Positions 18,525 through 28,034 of a stretch of DNA of 63,259 nucleotides are shown piece after piece. The DNA is taken from positions 1-63,259 of the forward strand of contig NZ_JAGOGJ010000027.1 in NCBI RefSeq assembly GCF_017996735.1. The letters run 5' to 3'. The position numbers and the translations under genes are program-made. The DNA is from Niveispirillum sp. (lineage in GTDB: Bacteria > Pseudomonadota > Alphaproteobacteria > Azospirillales > Azospirillaceae). Positions within the stretch are counted from its first letter, which is position 1. The number at the start of each line of letters is the position of its first letter. Below the pieces are notes generated by a model, which made no database searches, was not told the origin of the DNA, and saw nothing but the letters and a program-made list of their open reading frames with translations.

Positions 18525-19517
18525 ATGACCAAGCTTGTAACAGGCGCTGCTGGGTTTATCGGTTTTTCCACCGCCCGGTCGCTGCTGGAGAGTGGCGAGA
18601 CGGTGGTCGGTATCGACATCATCAATGATTATTACGATGTCGGGCTCAAGATGGCGCGGCTGCGCATCCTTGAGGAATACCCGAACTTCACCTTCTATCG
18701 CCGCGACATTGCCGATTCCGGACTGGTGGACTTCATCCGCAGCCATCACGCCGACATCACGGAGATCATCCATCTGGCGGCCCAGGCCGGGGTGCGTTAT
18801 TCGCTGGTCAATCCCTACGCCTATGTTCAATCGAACCTGGCGGGTCAGGTGGTGATGCTGGAACTGGCGCGGGCCCTGCCGGGATTGCGCAATTTTGTCT
18901 ATGCCAGTTCCTCGTCGGTTTACGGGGCCAATAAGCAGTCGCCGTTTTCCGTGGACCACCCGGTGACCCGGCCCATCTCGCTATATGCCGCGACCAAGCG
19001 GGCGGACGAACTGATCACCTATACCTACAGCCACCTGTTCGGCTTTCCCGCCGTGGGGCTGCGCTTCTTCACGGTCTATGGGCCGTGGGGCAGGCCCGAC
19101 ATGGCGACCTTCCTGTTCACCGATGCCATCCTGGCCGGCCGGCCGATCCAGGTGTTCAATAACGGGGAGATGTGGCGCGACTTCACCTATATCGACGATA
19201 TCGTCGCCGGTATCCGCGCCGCCAGCCTGCGGCCGCCGGGACCCGACGATGACGGGGTGCGCCACACCGTCTATAATCTGGGTAATCACCGGCCGGAAAA
19301 GCTGACGGACATGATCGGCATCCTGGAACAGGCGCTGGGTCGCAAGGCGATCATCGAATTCCGGCCCATGCAGCCGGGCGACGTGGTCAGTTCCTGCGCG
19401 GATATCGAAACCAGCCGCCGTGATCTGGGCTTCGAGCCGACGACCGATCTGGCGCAGGGGCTGCCGCAGTTCGTGTCCTGGTTCCGCGATTATTACACCA
19501 GCGGCATGAAATCTTGA
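18525..19517 (+). CDS. NAD-dependent nucleotide-sugar epimerase (UDP-glucuronate 4-epimerase-like)
   Basis: A 330-residue extended short-chain dehydrogenase. GAAGFIG is the NAD-binding loop, D (GIDIINDYYD) binds the adenosine ribose, and SSSSVYG with YAATKRADE gives the catalytic Ser and YxxxK. FFTVYGPWGRPDMA and EMWRDFTYIDDIV match UDP-glucuronate 4-epimerases, which make UDP-galacturonate for capsule, LPS or exopolysaccharide. ATG 18525 gives MTKLVTGAAGFIG; a GTG 9 bases earlier is less likely. A glycosyltransferase lies 1.5 kb upstream on the same strand. Substrate is by family resemblance only. Confidence 0.85.
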   Translation: MTKLVTGAAGFIGFSTARSLLESGETVVGIDIINDYYDVGLKMARLRILEEYPNFTFYRRDIADSGLVDFIRSHHADITEIIHLAAQAGVRYSLVNPYAYVQSNLAGQVVMLELARALPGLRNFVYASSSSVYGANKQSPFSVDHPVTRPISLYAATKRADELITYTYSHLFGFPAVGLRFFTVYGPWGRPDMATFLFTDAILAGRPIQVFNNGEMWRDFTYIDDIVAGIRAASLRPPGPDDDGVRHTVYNLGNHRPEKLTDMIGILEQALGRKAIIEFRPMQPGDVVSSCADIETSRRDLGFEPTTDLAQGLPQFVSWFRDYYTSGMKS

Positions 19518-19581
19518 CCTTCGGTCAATCTTTCCTGCCCCTCAAGCGCCGGGCGGCTGCATCCGCAGCCTTGGCTAACGA

Positions 19582-19690
19582 CGCACGTGCGGCGCGGCGG
19601 CAGTCGCCGCCGATACTAACGGTCAAGAATTTTGACCGTTAGTATTACACCAATCCGCCTTGCTCGTGATCGATCAAGGCGGATTTCATG
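19582..19690 (-). repeat. Mosaic palindromic element, copy 1 (reverse orientation)
   Basis: The central hairpin has perfect 14-bp arms ATACTAACGGTCAA (19613-19626) and TTGACCGTTAGTAT (19632-19645) around a 5-base loop. It abuts a CGGCGGC/GCCGCCG hairpin (19595-19612, loop AGTC) and the palindrome CGCACGTGCG. On the other side is an 11-bp hairpin AATCCGCCTTG/CAAGGCGGATT (19652-19685). Read on the minus strand the order matches copy 2 at 36.5 kb, including the GACT loop. It sits between convergent genes and may also act as a bidirectional terminator. Confidence 0.8.
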
Positions 19691-19718
19691 TTTCCTCAGG
19701 TGCCGGGCTGGCGGTCGC

Positions 19719-21311
19719 CTATCGCACCACAGACAGATAGCGTGACAGGTGCAGGTTGCGGATATTGTCCTGCCAGCCGCTGACCCGTGCCGACACCATG
19801 TGCGTGGTCACATGGGTATAGATGGGGATCACGGGGTGATCCGACAGCAGCATGGCTTCTGCCCGCTGCATTAACTGGCGCCGGGCCGTGGCATCCACTT
19901 CGGATGCGGCGGCCCGGATCAGACGGTCATAGTCCGGGTTGCGATAGCCGCTATGGTTCTGCCCCTGCACATCGGACATGAACAGGGACAGGAAGGAATA
20001 GGCGTCATTGTAGTCGCCGATCCAGCCGCCGCGCACCAGATCCTGGAACTTGCCCTCTGCGCGGGACTGTAGAAGCACCTTCCATTCCTGGTTCACCAGC
20101 TTTGCGCGCACACCCAGCTTCTGCCGCCACATGCTGTCGATGGCGATGGCGATTTTCCGATGGTTTTCCGAGGTGTTGAACAGGATCTCCACCTCCAGAA
20201 CCCTGCCCCCCGGCCCGTACCCGGCCTTGGCCAGCAGTTCACGGGCCTTCGCATCCCGCTGGGCCTGGGTCCAGCGGGCCCATTCGGGCAGGGGGGCCAC
20301 GTAATTGTCGGTGCCGGGCGGGGTGATGGCATAGGCGGGGATTTCGCCGGCTTGGGTGATCTTGTCCACGATCAGTTGCCTGTCGATGGCCAGCGACAGG
20401 GCCGTGCGCAGGTCCGGGTTGGATTTCCAGGGCTCGTTGCGCAGGTTTATATTGAACCAGTAGCTGGAAAAGAACGGGGCGAGGCGCAGGTCGGCGGGCA
20501 TGTTCTGTCGTACCCAGGCGATCTGTCCGTCGGGCAGGTCATAGGTGACGTCCAGTTCCCCGGCCCGGAACCGCTTCAACTCCACCTCCCGGTTCTCCGT
20601 CGGATAGAAATAGACGGCATCCAGGGCGACCTCGGCCGCGGCATGGAAATGCGGGTTGCGCACCAGCTTCACATGGCTTTGCGGCACGGCCTCGGCCAGC
20701 ATGAAGGCGCCGTTGGACACCAGCTTTCCCGGCTTCACAAAATCATCGCCATGCCGCTTCAGATTGGCCTGCGACACGGCGAAGGTCGAATGATGCTGAA
20801 GCGAGGAGATGAAATAGGCGGTCGGCGCCTCCAGCGTCACGCGCAGGGTAAGCTCGTCCACCGCCTCCACCCCCATGGCGGTGGGCGGCATCTGGCCCTT
20901 GGACACGGCCTCCGCGTTCTTTACGGGCCAGAGGAAGAAGGCATAGCGCGAGCGGGTGGCTGGTGACACCAGGCGCCGCCAGGAAAAGACGAAGTCCCCC
21001 GCCGTCACCCTTGTCCCGTCCGACCATTTTCCATCGGGACGCAGGTGGAAGGTGTAGGTCAGCCGATCCTCGCTGATGGTCCAGTTCAGGGCGGCGCCCG
21101 GGACGACGCGGCCCAGCGCGTCAGCGGTCACCAGCCCTTCGAACAGGTCCATTTCGATCCAGCTTTCGCCCTCGCCTGTCGATTTGTGCGGGTCCAGGGT
21201 TTCCGGCTCCGATCCGTTGCCCCGGTGCAGCACCATCTCCGCCCGTGAGGGCGTGGCCAGCAGCGTGAGCAGCAGCACAAGACAGGAAACAAATGTCGCC
21301 AGAAACCGCAC
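19719..21311 (-). CDS. Oligopeptide ABC transporter substrate-binding protein (paralogue 1)
   Basis: A 530-residue family-5 periplasmic binding protein of the OppA/MppA type with a signal peptide ending near SRAEM. Family marks are RGNGSEPETLDPHKSTG near the N-terminus, KWSDGTRVTAGDFVFSWRRL, the ligand-pocket segment SNGAFMLAE and FNINLRNEPWKSNPDLRTALSLAIDR. It shares clear identity with the next two genes upstream on the same strand, so the three arose by duplication. No permease or ATPase gene is near. The bound peptide, or murein tripeptide, is unknown. Confidence 0.9.
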   Translation of the reverse strand: MRFLATFVSCLVLLLTLLATPSRAEMVLHRGNGSEPETLDPHKSTGEGESWIEMDLFEGLVTADALGRVVPGAALNWTISEDRLTYTFHLRPDGKWSDGTRVTAGDFVFSWRRLVSPATRSRYAFFLWPVKNAEAVSKGQMPPTAMGVEAVDELTLRVTLEAPTAYFISSLQHHSTFAVSQANLKRHGDDFVKPGKLVSNGAFMLAEAVPQSHVKLVRNPHFHAAAEVALDAVYFYPTENREVELKRFRAGELDVTYDLPDGQIAWVRQNMPADLRLAPFFSSYWFNINLRNEPWKSNPDLRTALSLAIDRQLIVDKITQAGEIPAYAITPPGTDNYVAPLPEWARWTQAQRDAKARELLAKAGYGPGGRVLEVEILFNTSENHRKIAIAIDSMWRQKLGVRAKLVNQEWKVLLQSRAEGKFQDLVRGGWIGDYNDAYSFLSLFMSDVQGQNHSGYRNPDYDRLIRAAASEVDATARRQLMQRAEAMLLSDHPVIPIYTHVTTHMVSARVSGWQDNIRNLHLSRYLSVVR

Positions 21312-21379
21312 TGAACTTCCTCCGTCCGTGGAAATTATCCCGAAAGGCAGGATAGACCGGCCCCGGAGGCGGGCAAGAA

Positions 21380-21413
21380 AAAACCCCGGCCGTTGTGAGG
21401 CGGCCGGGGTTTT
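21380..21413 (-). terminator. Intrinsic terminator behind binding-protein paralogue 2
   Basis: Perfect 13-bp arms AAAACCCCGGCCG (21380-21392) and CGGCCGGGGTTTT (21401-21413) with an 8-base loop. The A-run at 21378-21383 becomes a T-run on the minus strand, so it terminates the gene ending at 21521. It separates that gene's transcript from the next paralogue. Confidence 0.85.
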
Positions 21414-21520
21414 GGCGGGATGAAGGCCGGCGGCCGGCCGCCCACCGCTCGTGCGGCGTAAGCCCAGGCCCGTGGATGCGGGCGCCCGGTGCGTGAGGGA
21501 GATTGGCAGGAGGGAAACCG

Positions 21521-23134
21521 TTACGGCTTCAGGTCAAGGAAGCGCGAGGGATGCAGATCCATCAGATTGTCGGTCCAGCCGATCAGCTTGGGACTGACCA
21601 TGTGCTTGGAACTGTAGAAATGGATGGGGAAGACCGCCACTTCCTCGATCATCAGCCGTTCGGCCTGCTGAAGCAGGGCGGCGCGCTTGGCGATGTCGGC
21701 CGTGGTGTTGGCCTCGGCCATCAGCAGGTCATATTGCGGGTCGGCGAAGGCGGACGGGTTCTGCTTGCCGATATCCCCGCGCACCAGTTCCAGGAAATTG
21801 TTGGCGTCGTTATAGTCGCCGATCCAGCCATGGCGGGTGATGTCCTTGAACTTCTTCTCGTCACGGGTATTCAGGAACACCTTCCATTCCTGATTGTTCA
21901 AGGTCACCTTCACGCCCAGCTTCTGCTGCCACATGGAGGCGATGGCAATGGCCAGCTTCCGGTGGTTTTCCTGGGTATTGTACAGAACCTCGATTTCCAG
22001 CGGCTTGGCGCCGGGCCCATAGCCGGCCTTGGCCAGCAGCTCCTTGGCCTTGGCGTCGCGCTGTTCCTGCGTCCACTTGGCATAGTCGGGGATCTGCTGG
22101 GTGTAATTGGTCGTGTTGGGGGGCACGAAGCTGTAGGCCGGGATTTCCCCGCGCTGGTTCACCTTTTCCACGATGATGTCGCGGTCGATGGCGAGGTTGA
22201 GGGCCAGCCTCAGGTTCTTGTTGGACTTCCACGGCTCCTTCGTCATGTTCGGCGCATAGAAATAGGTGCCGAAATAGGGCGCCAGATGCAGTTCGTCGGG
22301 CATGTTCTGGCGTAGCCACTGCATCTGGGTCACCGGCACCTCATAGGCGATGTGCAATTCGCCGGCGCGGTACCGTTTCAGTTCCGCTTCCTGGTTTTCG
22401 GTGGGATAGAAGAAGACCGTGTCGATCTTCGTATTGGCCACATCGTAATGATGGGGGTTCTTCACCATCTTGATATGGCTCTGCGGCACCGATTCCGCCA
22501 GCATATAGGCACCGTTGGTGACCAGATTGCCGGGTTTCACGAAGTCGGCCCCGAACTTCTCCACATTCGCCTTGGACAGGGCGTAGGTCGAATGATGGTG
22601 CAGCATGGACAGGAAATAGGGGGTGGGTGCCGCCAGCGTCACCTCGAACGTGTAATCGTCCACGGCGCGCACGCCCATCGTTTCCGGTGCCTTGCGGCCC
22701 AGCGTGATGTCCTGCGCGTTCTTCACCTGCCACAGAAAATAGGCGTAATCGGCCATGGTCTTGGGATCGACCAGCCGGCGCCAGGAGAAAACCCAGTCCT
22801 GCGCCGTGACGGCGGTGCCGTCGGACCATTTGGCATTGCGGCGCAGGTGGAAGGTATAGACCCGCCCATCGGGGCTGACATCCCACTTCTCCGCGGCGCC
22901 GGGGATAAAATTGCCCTTTCCGTCGGGCACCAGCAGACCGTCGAACAGGTCATATTGCAGCCAGCTTTCGGGCACGCCGCTGGATTTGGCGGGGTCGAGC
23001 GTTTCCGGTTCCGCGCCGTTGCCGCGATGCAGGACCTTCTGCGCCAGTGCAGGGGCGGTGACCATGCCCATGCCGGCGGCAAGCAAGGCCGTGGCGGCAA
23101 CAACGCCGCGCAATGACTTCCACAATGACGACAT
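21521..23134 (-). CDS. Oligopeptide ABC transporter substrate-binding protein (paralogue 2)
   Basis: A 537-residue paralogue of the flanking genes. The signal peptide (GVVAATALLAAGMGMVTAPALAQ) is followed by KVLHRGNGAEPETLDPAKSSG, KWSDGTAVTAQDWVFSWRRL and TNGAYMLAESVPQSHIK. ATG 23134 (MSSLWKSLRG) is preferred over 23176. It has its own terminator at 21380-21413, which suggests independent expression of at least this copy. Peptide import is inferred from the family. Confidence 0.9.
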   Translation of the reverse strand: MSSLWKSLRGVVAATALLAAGMGMVTAPALAQKVLHRGNGAEPETLDPAKSSGVPESWLQYDLFDGLLVPDGKGNFIPGAAEKWDVSPDGRVYTFHLRRNAKWSDGTAVTAQDWVFSWRRLVDPKTMADYAYFLWQVKNAQDITLGRKAPETMGVRAVDDYTFEVTLAAPTPYFLSMLHHHSTYALSKANVEKFGADFVKPGNLVTNGAYMLAESVPQSHIKMVKNPHHYDVANTKIDTVFFYPTENQEAELKRYRAGELHIAYEVPVTQMQWLRQNMPDELHLAPYFGTYFYAPNMTKEPWKSNKNLRLALNLAIDRDIIVEKVNQRGEIPAYSFVPPNTTNYTQQIPDYAKWTQEQRDAKAKELLAKAGYGPGAKPLEIEVLYNTQENHRKLAIAIASMWQQKLGVKVTLNNQEWKVFLNTRDEKKFKDITRHGWIGDYNDANNFLELVRGDIGKQNPSAFADPQYDLLMAEANTTADIAKRAALLQQAERLMIEEVAVFPIHFYSSKHMVSPKLIGWTDNLMDLHPSRFLDLKP

Positions 23135-23225
23135 GCCCGATCTTCTCCTGTTCCTTGATTGTATGGATGCGAACACCTGGTGTCCGGGCCTGGTTATGGT
23201 CGGTCCCGGTTGATGCGTCCGCCTG

Positions 23226-24836
23226 TCAGCGGACGACTTCGATATAGCGCGTGGGCTGTACGCCCATGGGGCTGTCGAACCAGCCCTTCACGCGCGGATG
23301 CACAAGATTGCGGTAGGAGGTGTGGTAGATAGGGATCAGCGGTGCGTCGGCCAGCATCATCCCCTCGGCTGCCGCCACCAGGGCCAGGCGCCTGGCCGGA
23401 TCGGTGGTCAGGTTGGCCTCATTCAGTTGGGTATCATAGGCCGGGTTGCTGTAGCCGGACCGGTTCATCTTGCCGACATCGGCCAGGAACAGTTTCAGGA
23501 AGGTATAGGGATCGGGAAAATCGGCGATCCAGCCCAGCACGACGGTGTTGGCATAGCTTTTCTCGCCGGCATTCTGCAGAACCACCTTCCATTCCTGATT
23601 GTTCAGGCTGACCTTGGCGCCCAGTTTGGACTGCCACATGGAGGCGATGCCCACCGCGATCTTGCGGGTGCTTTCGTTGGTGTTGTGCAGGATTTCCACG
23701 GTCAGCGGCTTGCCGCCCGGACCGAACCCCGCTTCCTTCACCAGTTCCTTGGCCTTCGCATCACGTTCGGCCTGGGTCGCCTTGGCCATGTTGGCGTCGG
23801 GCAGGACATAGCCCGGAACCCCCGGTGCCGTCAGCGTATAGGCCGGAACCTCGCCCGACTTGGTGATCTTGTCGACGATGATCTGGCGGTCGACAGCCAG
23901 CGACAGGGCCTGACGCAGCTTGGGATTGGAGGCCAGCGGCTCCTTGGTCATGTTGATGGCCAGATATTGCGTGCCCAGCACCGGATAGAATTTGATCACT
24001 TCCGGCATGTTCTGCTTCAGCCAGTCGATCTGGGTGACCGGGGCCATCTGCACGATATCCAGCTCCCCCGCGCGGAAGCGGCGCAGTTCGGTTTCCGGGC
24101 TGTCGGAATGATGGAACACGACCGTATCCACCTTCACGGACTTCGCCTCCCGGAAGTACGGATTCCTGACGGCCTTCACGAAGGCCTGGGGCATGTATTC
24201 CACCAGCCGGTAGGCGCCGTTGGAAACAAGGTTTCCGGCCTTCACGAAATCGCTGCCGAACTTCTCCACATTCGCCTTGGAGATCGGATAGGTCATGCGG
24301 TGCAGCAGCGATGACAGGAAATAGCCGGTGGGCCGTTCCAGCGTCACCTTGAAGGTGCGCGGGTTGACGGCAACGGCGCCGAGCGTGTCGGGCGCGGCCT
24401 TGCCATTGCTGATCGCCTCGCCGTTCTTCACCGGCCACAGGAAATAGGCATAGTCGGATGCGGTCTTCGGATCGACCAGCCGGCGCCAGGAGAAGACGAA
24501 ATCATCGGCCGTGACCGGTGTGCCGTCAGACCATTTCGCGTCGGCGCGCAGGGTAAAGGTGTAGGTCAGGCCATCGGCGCTGATTTCCCAACCGGACGCG
24601 ACGCCAGGAACCGTCTCTCCATTGGGGCCGAAGGTCAGCAGCCCTTCGAACAGGTCGTACCCGATGCGGGCGGATTGCACGTCCGTTCCCTTTTGCGGGT
24701 CCAGCGAGGTGGGCTCTGCCTGATTGCCACGGTTCAGGACCATTTCGGCAAGGGCCGGGACGACGCCCGCCGTCATCAGGGAAAGGGTGGCGAAGGCCGC
24801 AATGGCGGCCGGCGCGAAGCGCCGCGCAAAACGCAT
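23226..24836 (-). CDS. Oligopeptide ABC transporter substrate-binding protein (paralogue 3)
   Basis: A 536-residue paralogue. Signal peptide at about residues 1-30 (AAIAAFATLSLMTAGVVPALA), then MVLNRGNQAEPTSLDPQKGTD, KWSDGTPVTADDFVFSWRRL and SNGAYRLVEYMPQAFVK. ATG 24836 is chosen because it directly precedes a signal peptide; the 49 codons upstream look non-coding. It is the first of the three in transcription order and divergent from the CoA-transferase gene, with 288 bases of promoter region between. Confidence 0.9.
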   Translation of the reverse strand: MRFARRFAPAAIAAFATLSLMTAGVVPALAEMVLNRGNQAEPTSLDPQKGTDVQSARIGYDLFEGLLTFGPNGETVPGVASGWEISADGLTYTFTLRADAKWSDGTPVTADDFVFSWRRLVDPKTASDYAYFLWPVKNGEAISNGKAAPDTLGAVAVNPRTFKVTLERPTGYFLSSLLHRMTYPISKANVEKFGSDFVKAGNLVSNGAYRLVEYMPQAFVKAVRNPYFREAKSVKVDTVVFHHSDSPETELRRFRAGELDIVQMAPVTQIDWLKQNMPEVIKFYPVLGTQYLAINMTKEPLASNPKLRQALSLAVDRQIIVDKITKSGEVPAYTLTAPGVPGYVLPDANMAKATQAERDAKAKELVKEAGFGPGGKPLTVEILHNTNESTRKIAVGIASMWQSKLGAKVSLNNQEWKVVLQNAGEKSYANTVVLGWIADFPDPYTFLKLFLADVGKMNRSGYSNPAYDTQLNEANLTTDPARRLALVAAAEGMMLADAPLIPIYHTSYRNLVHPRVKGWFDSPMGVQPTRYIEVVR

Positions 24837-25124
24837 GTCATGAACTCCAACTGCACCGGTACGAACTGCCCCGCGTCTATGTGCGGTCTGCTGTGCGTTA
24901 TGTCCAGGGCTGATCGAGGAAAACTCTTGGAAACCGCCCGGACGGGCGGGCAAAGGGGGCGTCGGCCGGCTATTTGCGGCCATCTATCGATCTGATGCGC
25001 GACCTTTTTCGGGGTTGGCCGTTTCCGGCCGCCGGCCCCATGCTGGCCGCAATCGCGGCAAAAGACCGCCCGGGCCGATGGGGAGGGAACGGAGGTGCCT
25101 TCAGGTAAACCAAGGTAGAGGAAT

Positions 25125-26615
25125 ATGTACGAAGACCGGATTCGCCGCCCCTCCCTGACCGACCGGATCATGAGCCCCGAACAGGCGGCCCTGCTGATCC
25201 AGGATGGCATGACCATCGGGATGAGCGGTTTCACCCGTGCCGGCGATGCCAAGGCGCTGCCCGTGGCGCTGGCCGAACGGGCGGCGCGTGAACCGTTGCG
25301 CATCACGCTGATGACAGGGGCGTCGCTGGGCAACAATATCGACAAGATCCTGACGGAAGCCGGGGTTCTGGCCCGTCGCCTGCCCTTTCAGTCCGACCCG
25401 ACATTGCGCGCCGCCATCAACCGGGGCGAGGTGATGTTCATCGATCAGCATCTGTCGGAGACGGTGGAACAGCTCCGCTCGAACCAGATGGGGCCCATCG
25501 ACATCGCCATTGTGGAGGCCACCGCCATCACGGCGGACGGGGGGATCGTCCCCACCACATCGGTCGGCAATTCGGCCAGCTTCGCCATCCTGGCCAAGAA
25601 GGTGATCGTGGAGATCAACCTGTCGCAGCCGCTGGCGCTGGAAGGGCTGCACGACATCTATATCCCCACAAAGCGCCCCACCCGGCATCCCATCCCGGTG
25701 GAAGCCTGTGACAGCCGTATCGGCACGCCGTCCATCCCCATCGATCCCGACAAGATCGCCGCCATCGTCGTCACGCAGAAGCATGACAGCGCCGCGAATG
25801 TGGAACCGCCCGACGCGGACACGGTGGGCATTGCCGGCCATCTGATCGATTTTCTGAAGGCGGAGGTGGCCAAGGGCCGGCTGGACATGACCTTGAACCC
25901 GCTGCAGGCCGGTATCGGGTCCATCGCCAACGCCGTCCTGCACGGGCTGATCGACAGCCCGTTCCATGATCTGCGCATGTATAGCGAGGTGTTGCAGGAC
26001 AGCACCTTCGACCTGTTCGATGCCGGGAAGCTGACCTTTGCCTCCGGCTCCTCCGTCACCCTGTCAGAGGCCTGTGGCGCCCGCGTCTTCCCGCGATTTG
26101 ACCAGTACAAGGACAAGCTGGTCCTGCGGCCGCAGGAGATCAGCAACCATCCGGAGGTCATCCGCCGTCTGGGCGTGATCGGCATCAACACGGCGCTGGA
26201 GTTCGATATCTACGGCAATGTGAACTCCACCCATGTCAACGGTACCATGATGATGAACGGCATCGGCGGGTCGGGCGATTTTGCCCGCAATGCCTATCTG
26301 TCGGTCTTCGTCACCAAGTCGGTGGCCAAGGGCGGGGCGATTTCCAGCGTCGTGCCCATGGTCAGCCATGTCGATCACAGCGAACATGACGTGGATATCC
26401 TGGTCACTGAGCAGGGGCTGGCCGATCTGCGCGGTCTGGCCCCGCGCGAACGGGCAGAAGTGATCATCGCCAACTGCGTCCATCCCAGCTATCGCGAGCA
26501 GTTGGCGGATTATTATGCCCGCGCCCGGGTGCGCGGCGGCCACACCCCGCACCTGCTGGAAGAGGCTTTCTCCTGGCATATCCGGCGGGAGAAGACGGGC
26601 AGCATGCGGGCGTGA
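25125..26615 (+). CDS. Acetyl-CoA hydrolase/transferase (succinyl-CoA:acetate CoA-transferase type)
   Basis: A 496-residue class I CoA-transferase family member. It matches the AarC/Ach1 group in length and in GMSGFTRAGDAKALP near the N-terminus. Other marks are GPIDIAIVEATAI, the SEVLQDSTFDLFDAGKLTFASGSS segment, and the glycine-rich GIGGSGDFARNA close to the active site. Such enzymes move CoA between succinyl-CoA and acetate, or hydrolyse acetyl-CoA, linking acetate to the TCA cycle; sucCD lies 8 kb downstream. RBS GAGGAA is close before ATG 25125. Confidence 0.88.
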   Translation: MYEDRIRRPSLTDRIMSPEQAALLIQDGMTIGMSGFTRAGDAKALPVALAERAAREPLRITLMTGASLGNNIDKILTEAGVLARRLPFQSDPTLRAAINRGEVMFIDQHLSETVEQLRSNQMGPIDIAIVEATAITADGGIVPTTSVGNSASFAILAKKVIVEINLSQPLALEGLHDIYIPTKRPTRHPIPVEACDSRIGTPSIPIDPDKIAAIVVTQKHDSAANVEPPDADTVGIAGHLIDFLKAEVAKGRLDMTLNPLQAGIGSIANAVLHGLIDSPFHDLRMYSEVLQDSTFDLFDAGKLTFASGSSVTLSEACGARVFPRFDQYKDKLVLRPQEISNHPEVIRRLGVIGINTALEFDIYGNVNSTHVNGTMMMNGIGGSGDFARNAYLSVFVTKSVAKGGAISSVVPMVSHVDHSEHDVDILVTEQGLADLRGLAPRERAEVIIANCVHPSYREQLADYYARARVRGGHTPHLLEEAFSWHIRREKTGSMRA

Positions 26616-26920
26616 CGGCGCCTTGCGGGTGGCATCCAGATATCGATGTCACCCGCAGCCCGCCTTAATTTTTCCATCATAGTGACGACGCGCACAGTTC
26701 GCCCAAGGGTCGGTCGCTTAATCATATGGTCACGGGCCGGTTCCGGGGTTACCCTTCTCACCTGCCGGCCTTTTCAACCCTTTGCGCCATGTCGGAAGCG
26801 TCCATCTTCGTCCCTGTCCACAGCAGCGGCACGACGGGCTTGGCGTCCGGTCATGGTGGTCCATGTTGTTGGACGGTGATCCCGCCCGGGGCGGGATGCC
26901 GACCTGACGGGGGAGTCGCC
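26616..26920. other. Intergenic region with terminator-like hairpin
   Basis: A 12-bp hairpin with one mismatch, GCGGGTGGCATC (26625-26636) and GATGTCACCCGC (26645-26656), follows the CoA-transferase stop and could end its transcript, though the T-run (TTAATTTTT) is 8 bases further on. The rest should hold the promoter of the AraC-type gene. I see nothing else. Confidence 0.45.
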
Positions 26921-27421
26921 ATGTCTTTTGCGTCGTCCGATCACCCGCTTCCGCAGTTTGCGGCCTGCGTCGCCGCCGAGACGGAGACGGTTGAGAGCAT
27001 CCTGGCCCGTCATCATGACGGTGCCGGCGGGGCCAGCGGCCTGTCGCCGATGCAGTTGCGCCGTGTGCTGCTGTTCGTGGAGCAGAATCTGGATGATGAC
27101 CTGTCGCTGGTGACGCTTGCCGCCGTCGCGGGGCTGAGCCCCAGCCATTTTGCCCGCCGGTTCAAGGCGGCGCTGGGGGAGGCGCCGCATCGTTATGTAC
27201 TGGCCCGCCGGGTCAATTGGGCCAAGCGCCTGCTGCTGGAGACGGAAATGCCGCTGGCGGAGATCGCGGCGGCGGCCGGCTTTTCCTCCCAGGCGCATTT
27301 GACGGGCATTTTCGGCCGCGCTGTCGGCGTGACCCCCGGCGCGTACCGTACGCGGCGCAATCAATGCCTGGCCTTCCTGATGGCCGGTGGCGTGAAGGAA
27401 AGTTTCAACAAGGCGGCCTGA
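26921..27421 (+). CDS. AraC-family transcriptional regulator
   Basis: A 166-residue regulator consisting almost only of the DNA-binding domain. The first helix-turn-helix is LSLVTLAAVAGLSPSHFARRFKA and the second LAEIAAAAGFSSQAHLTGIFGRAVGVTPGAYR, which matches the AraC signature. The N-terminal 50 residues are too short for a ligand cupin. ATG 26921 follows a good GGGGGAG site; the frame opens much earlier (26726) but that part looks non-coding. Targets are unknown. The VOC-protein gene is convergent. Confidence 0.87.
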   Translation: MSFASSDHPLPQFAACVAAETETVESILARHHDGAGGASGLSPMQLRRVLLFVEQNLDDDLSLVTLAAVAGLSPSHFARRFKAALGEAPHRYVLARRVNWAKRLLLETEMPLAEIAAAAGFSSQAHLTGIFGRAVGVTPGAYRTRRNQCLAFLMAGGVKESFNKAA

Positions 27422-27434
27422 GAGGGCGCTGGTC

Positions 27435-27803
27435 TTATCCCGTGAATTCCGTCCCCGCCTCGACAAAGCAGAGCGGATTGCCGAACGGGTCGCGGCAATA
27501 GAAACTGCGCTCGCCCCAGGGCCGGGTTTCGATCCCGCTGGCCGTGACCGCCCCCGCCGCCTGCGCACGGCTGTGAAAACCTTCCAGATCATGTACCGCG
27601 AAATGCACCGGCTGCGATAGAGACGGGGCCGTGGCCGCGTCGCCCTCCGCCGCCGGCTCATGACAGGCCAGCACCATCTGGCCCAGATCGAAATAGTGCC
27701 AGCCGGCAGAGACACGCTTGCCCGGCTGCGCCAGCAGCGCGCTGTAGAAACCGGCCGCCTGTTCAATGGCGGTGACGGGCAGGATGATACGGAACACACG
27801 CAT
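27435..27803 (-). CDS. VOC (glyoxalase/bleomycin resistance) superfamily protein
   Basis: A 122-residue protein with the paired beta-alpha-beta-beta-beta repeats of the VOC fold: [24 protein letters not shown] and [19 protein letters not shown]. It ends [22 protein letters not shown], the usual metal-site strand (the final Glu is a likely ligand). Activity cannot be assigned. ATG 27803 fits the fold; the frame opens at 27875. Confidence 0.85.
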   Translation of the reverse strand: MRVFRIILPVTAIEQAAGFYSALLAQPGKRVSAGWHYFDLGQMVLACHEPAAEGDAATAPSLSQPVHFAVHDLEGFHSRAQAAGAVTASGIETRPWGERSFYCRDPFGNPLCFVEAGTEFTG

Positions 27804-28034
27804 GGCGCCGACCCTCCGCTGAACCTGATTCTTATTCTTCCATTCAAGATAGGGTGTCCCCCGCCCTTGTGCCATCCCGACCTCGGTCTGGGCCGGCTGA
27901 AAAGGGTGGTGGTGAAAGTACTACGCAAGCATCTGTCGCAGGGCTGCCTTCGAACGATCATGTGTTGCGCAGTCCGCGAGCCGCATGGCAGAACAAGGGC
28001 TGTTTCATCCCCCCTATGTCGTCGGGTAAGGCTC

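Noticed and set aside
19719..24836. Triplicated binding-protein genes as an assembly artefact
   Set aside because: The three sequences differ throughout and have different signal peptides and spacers.
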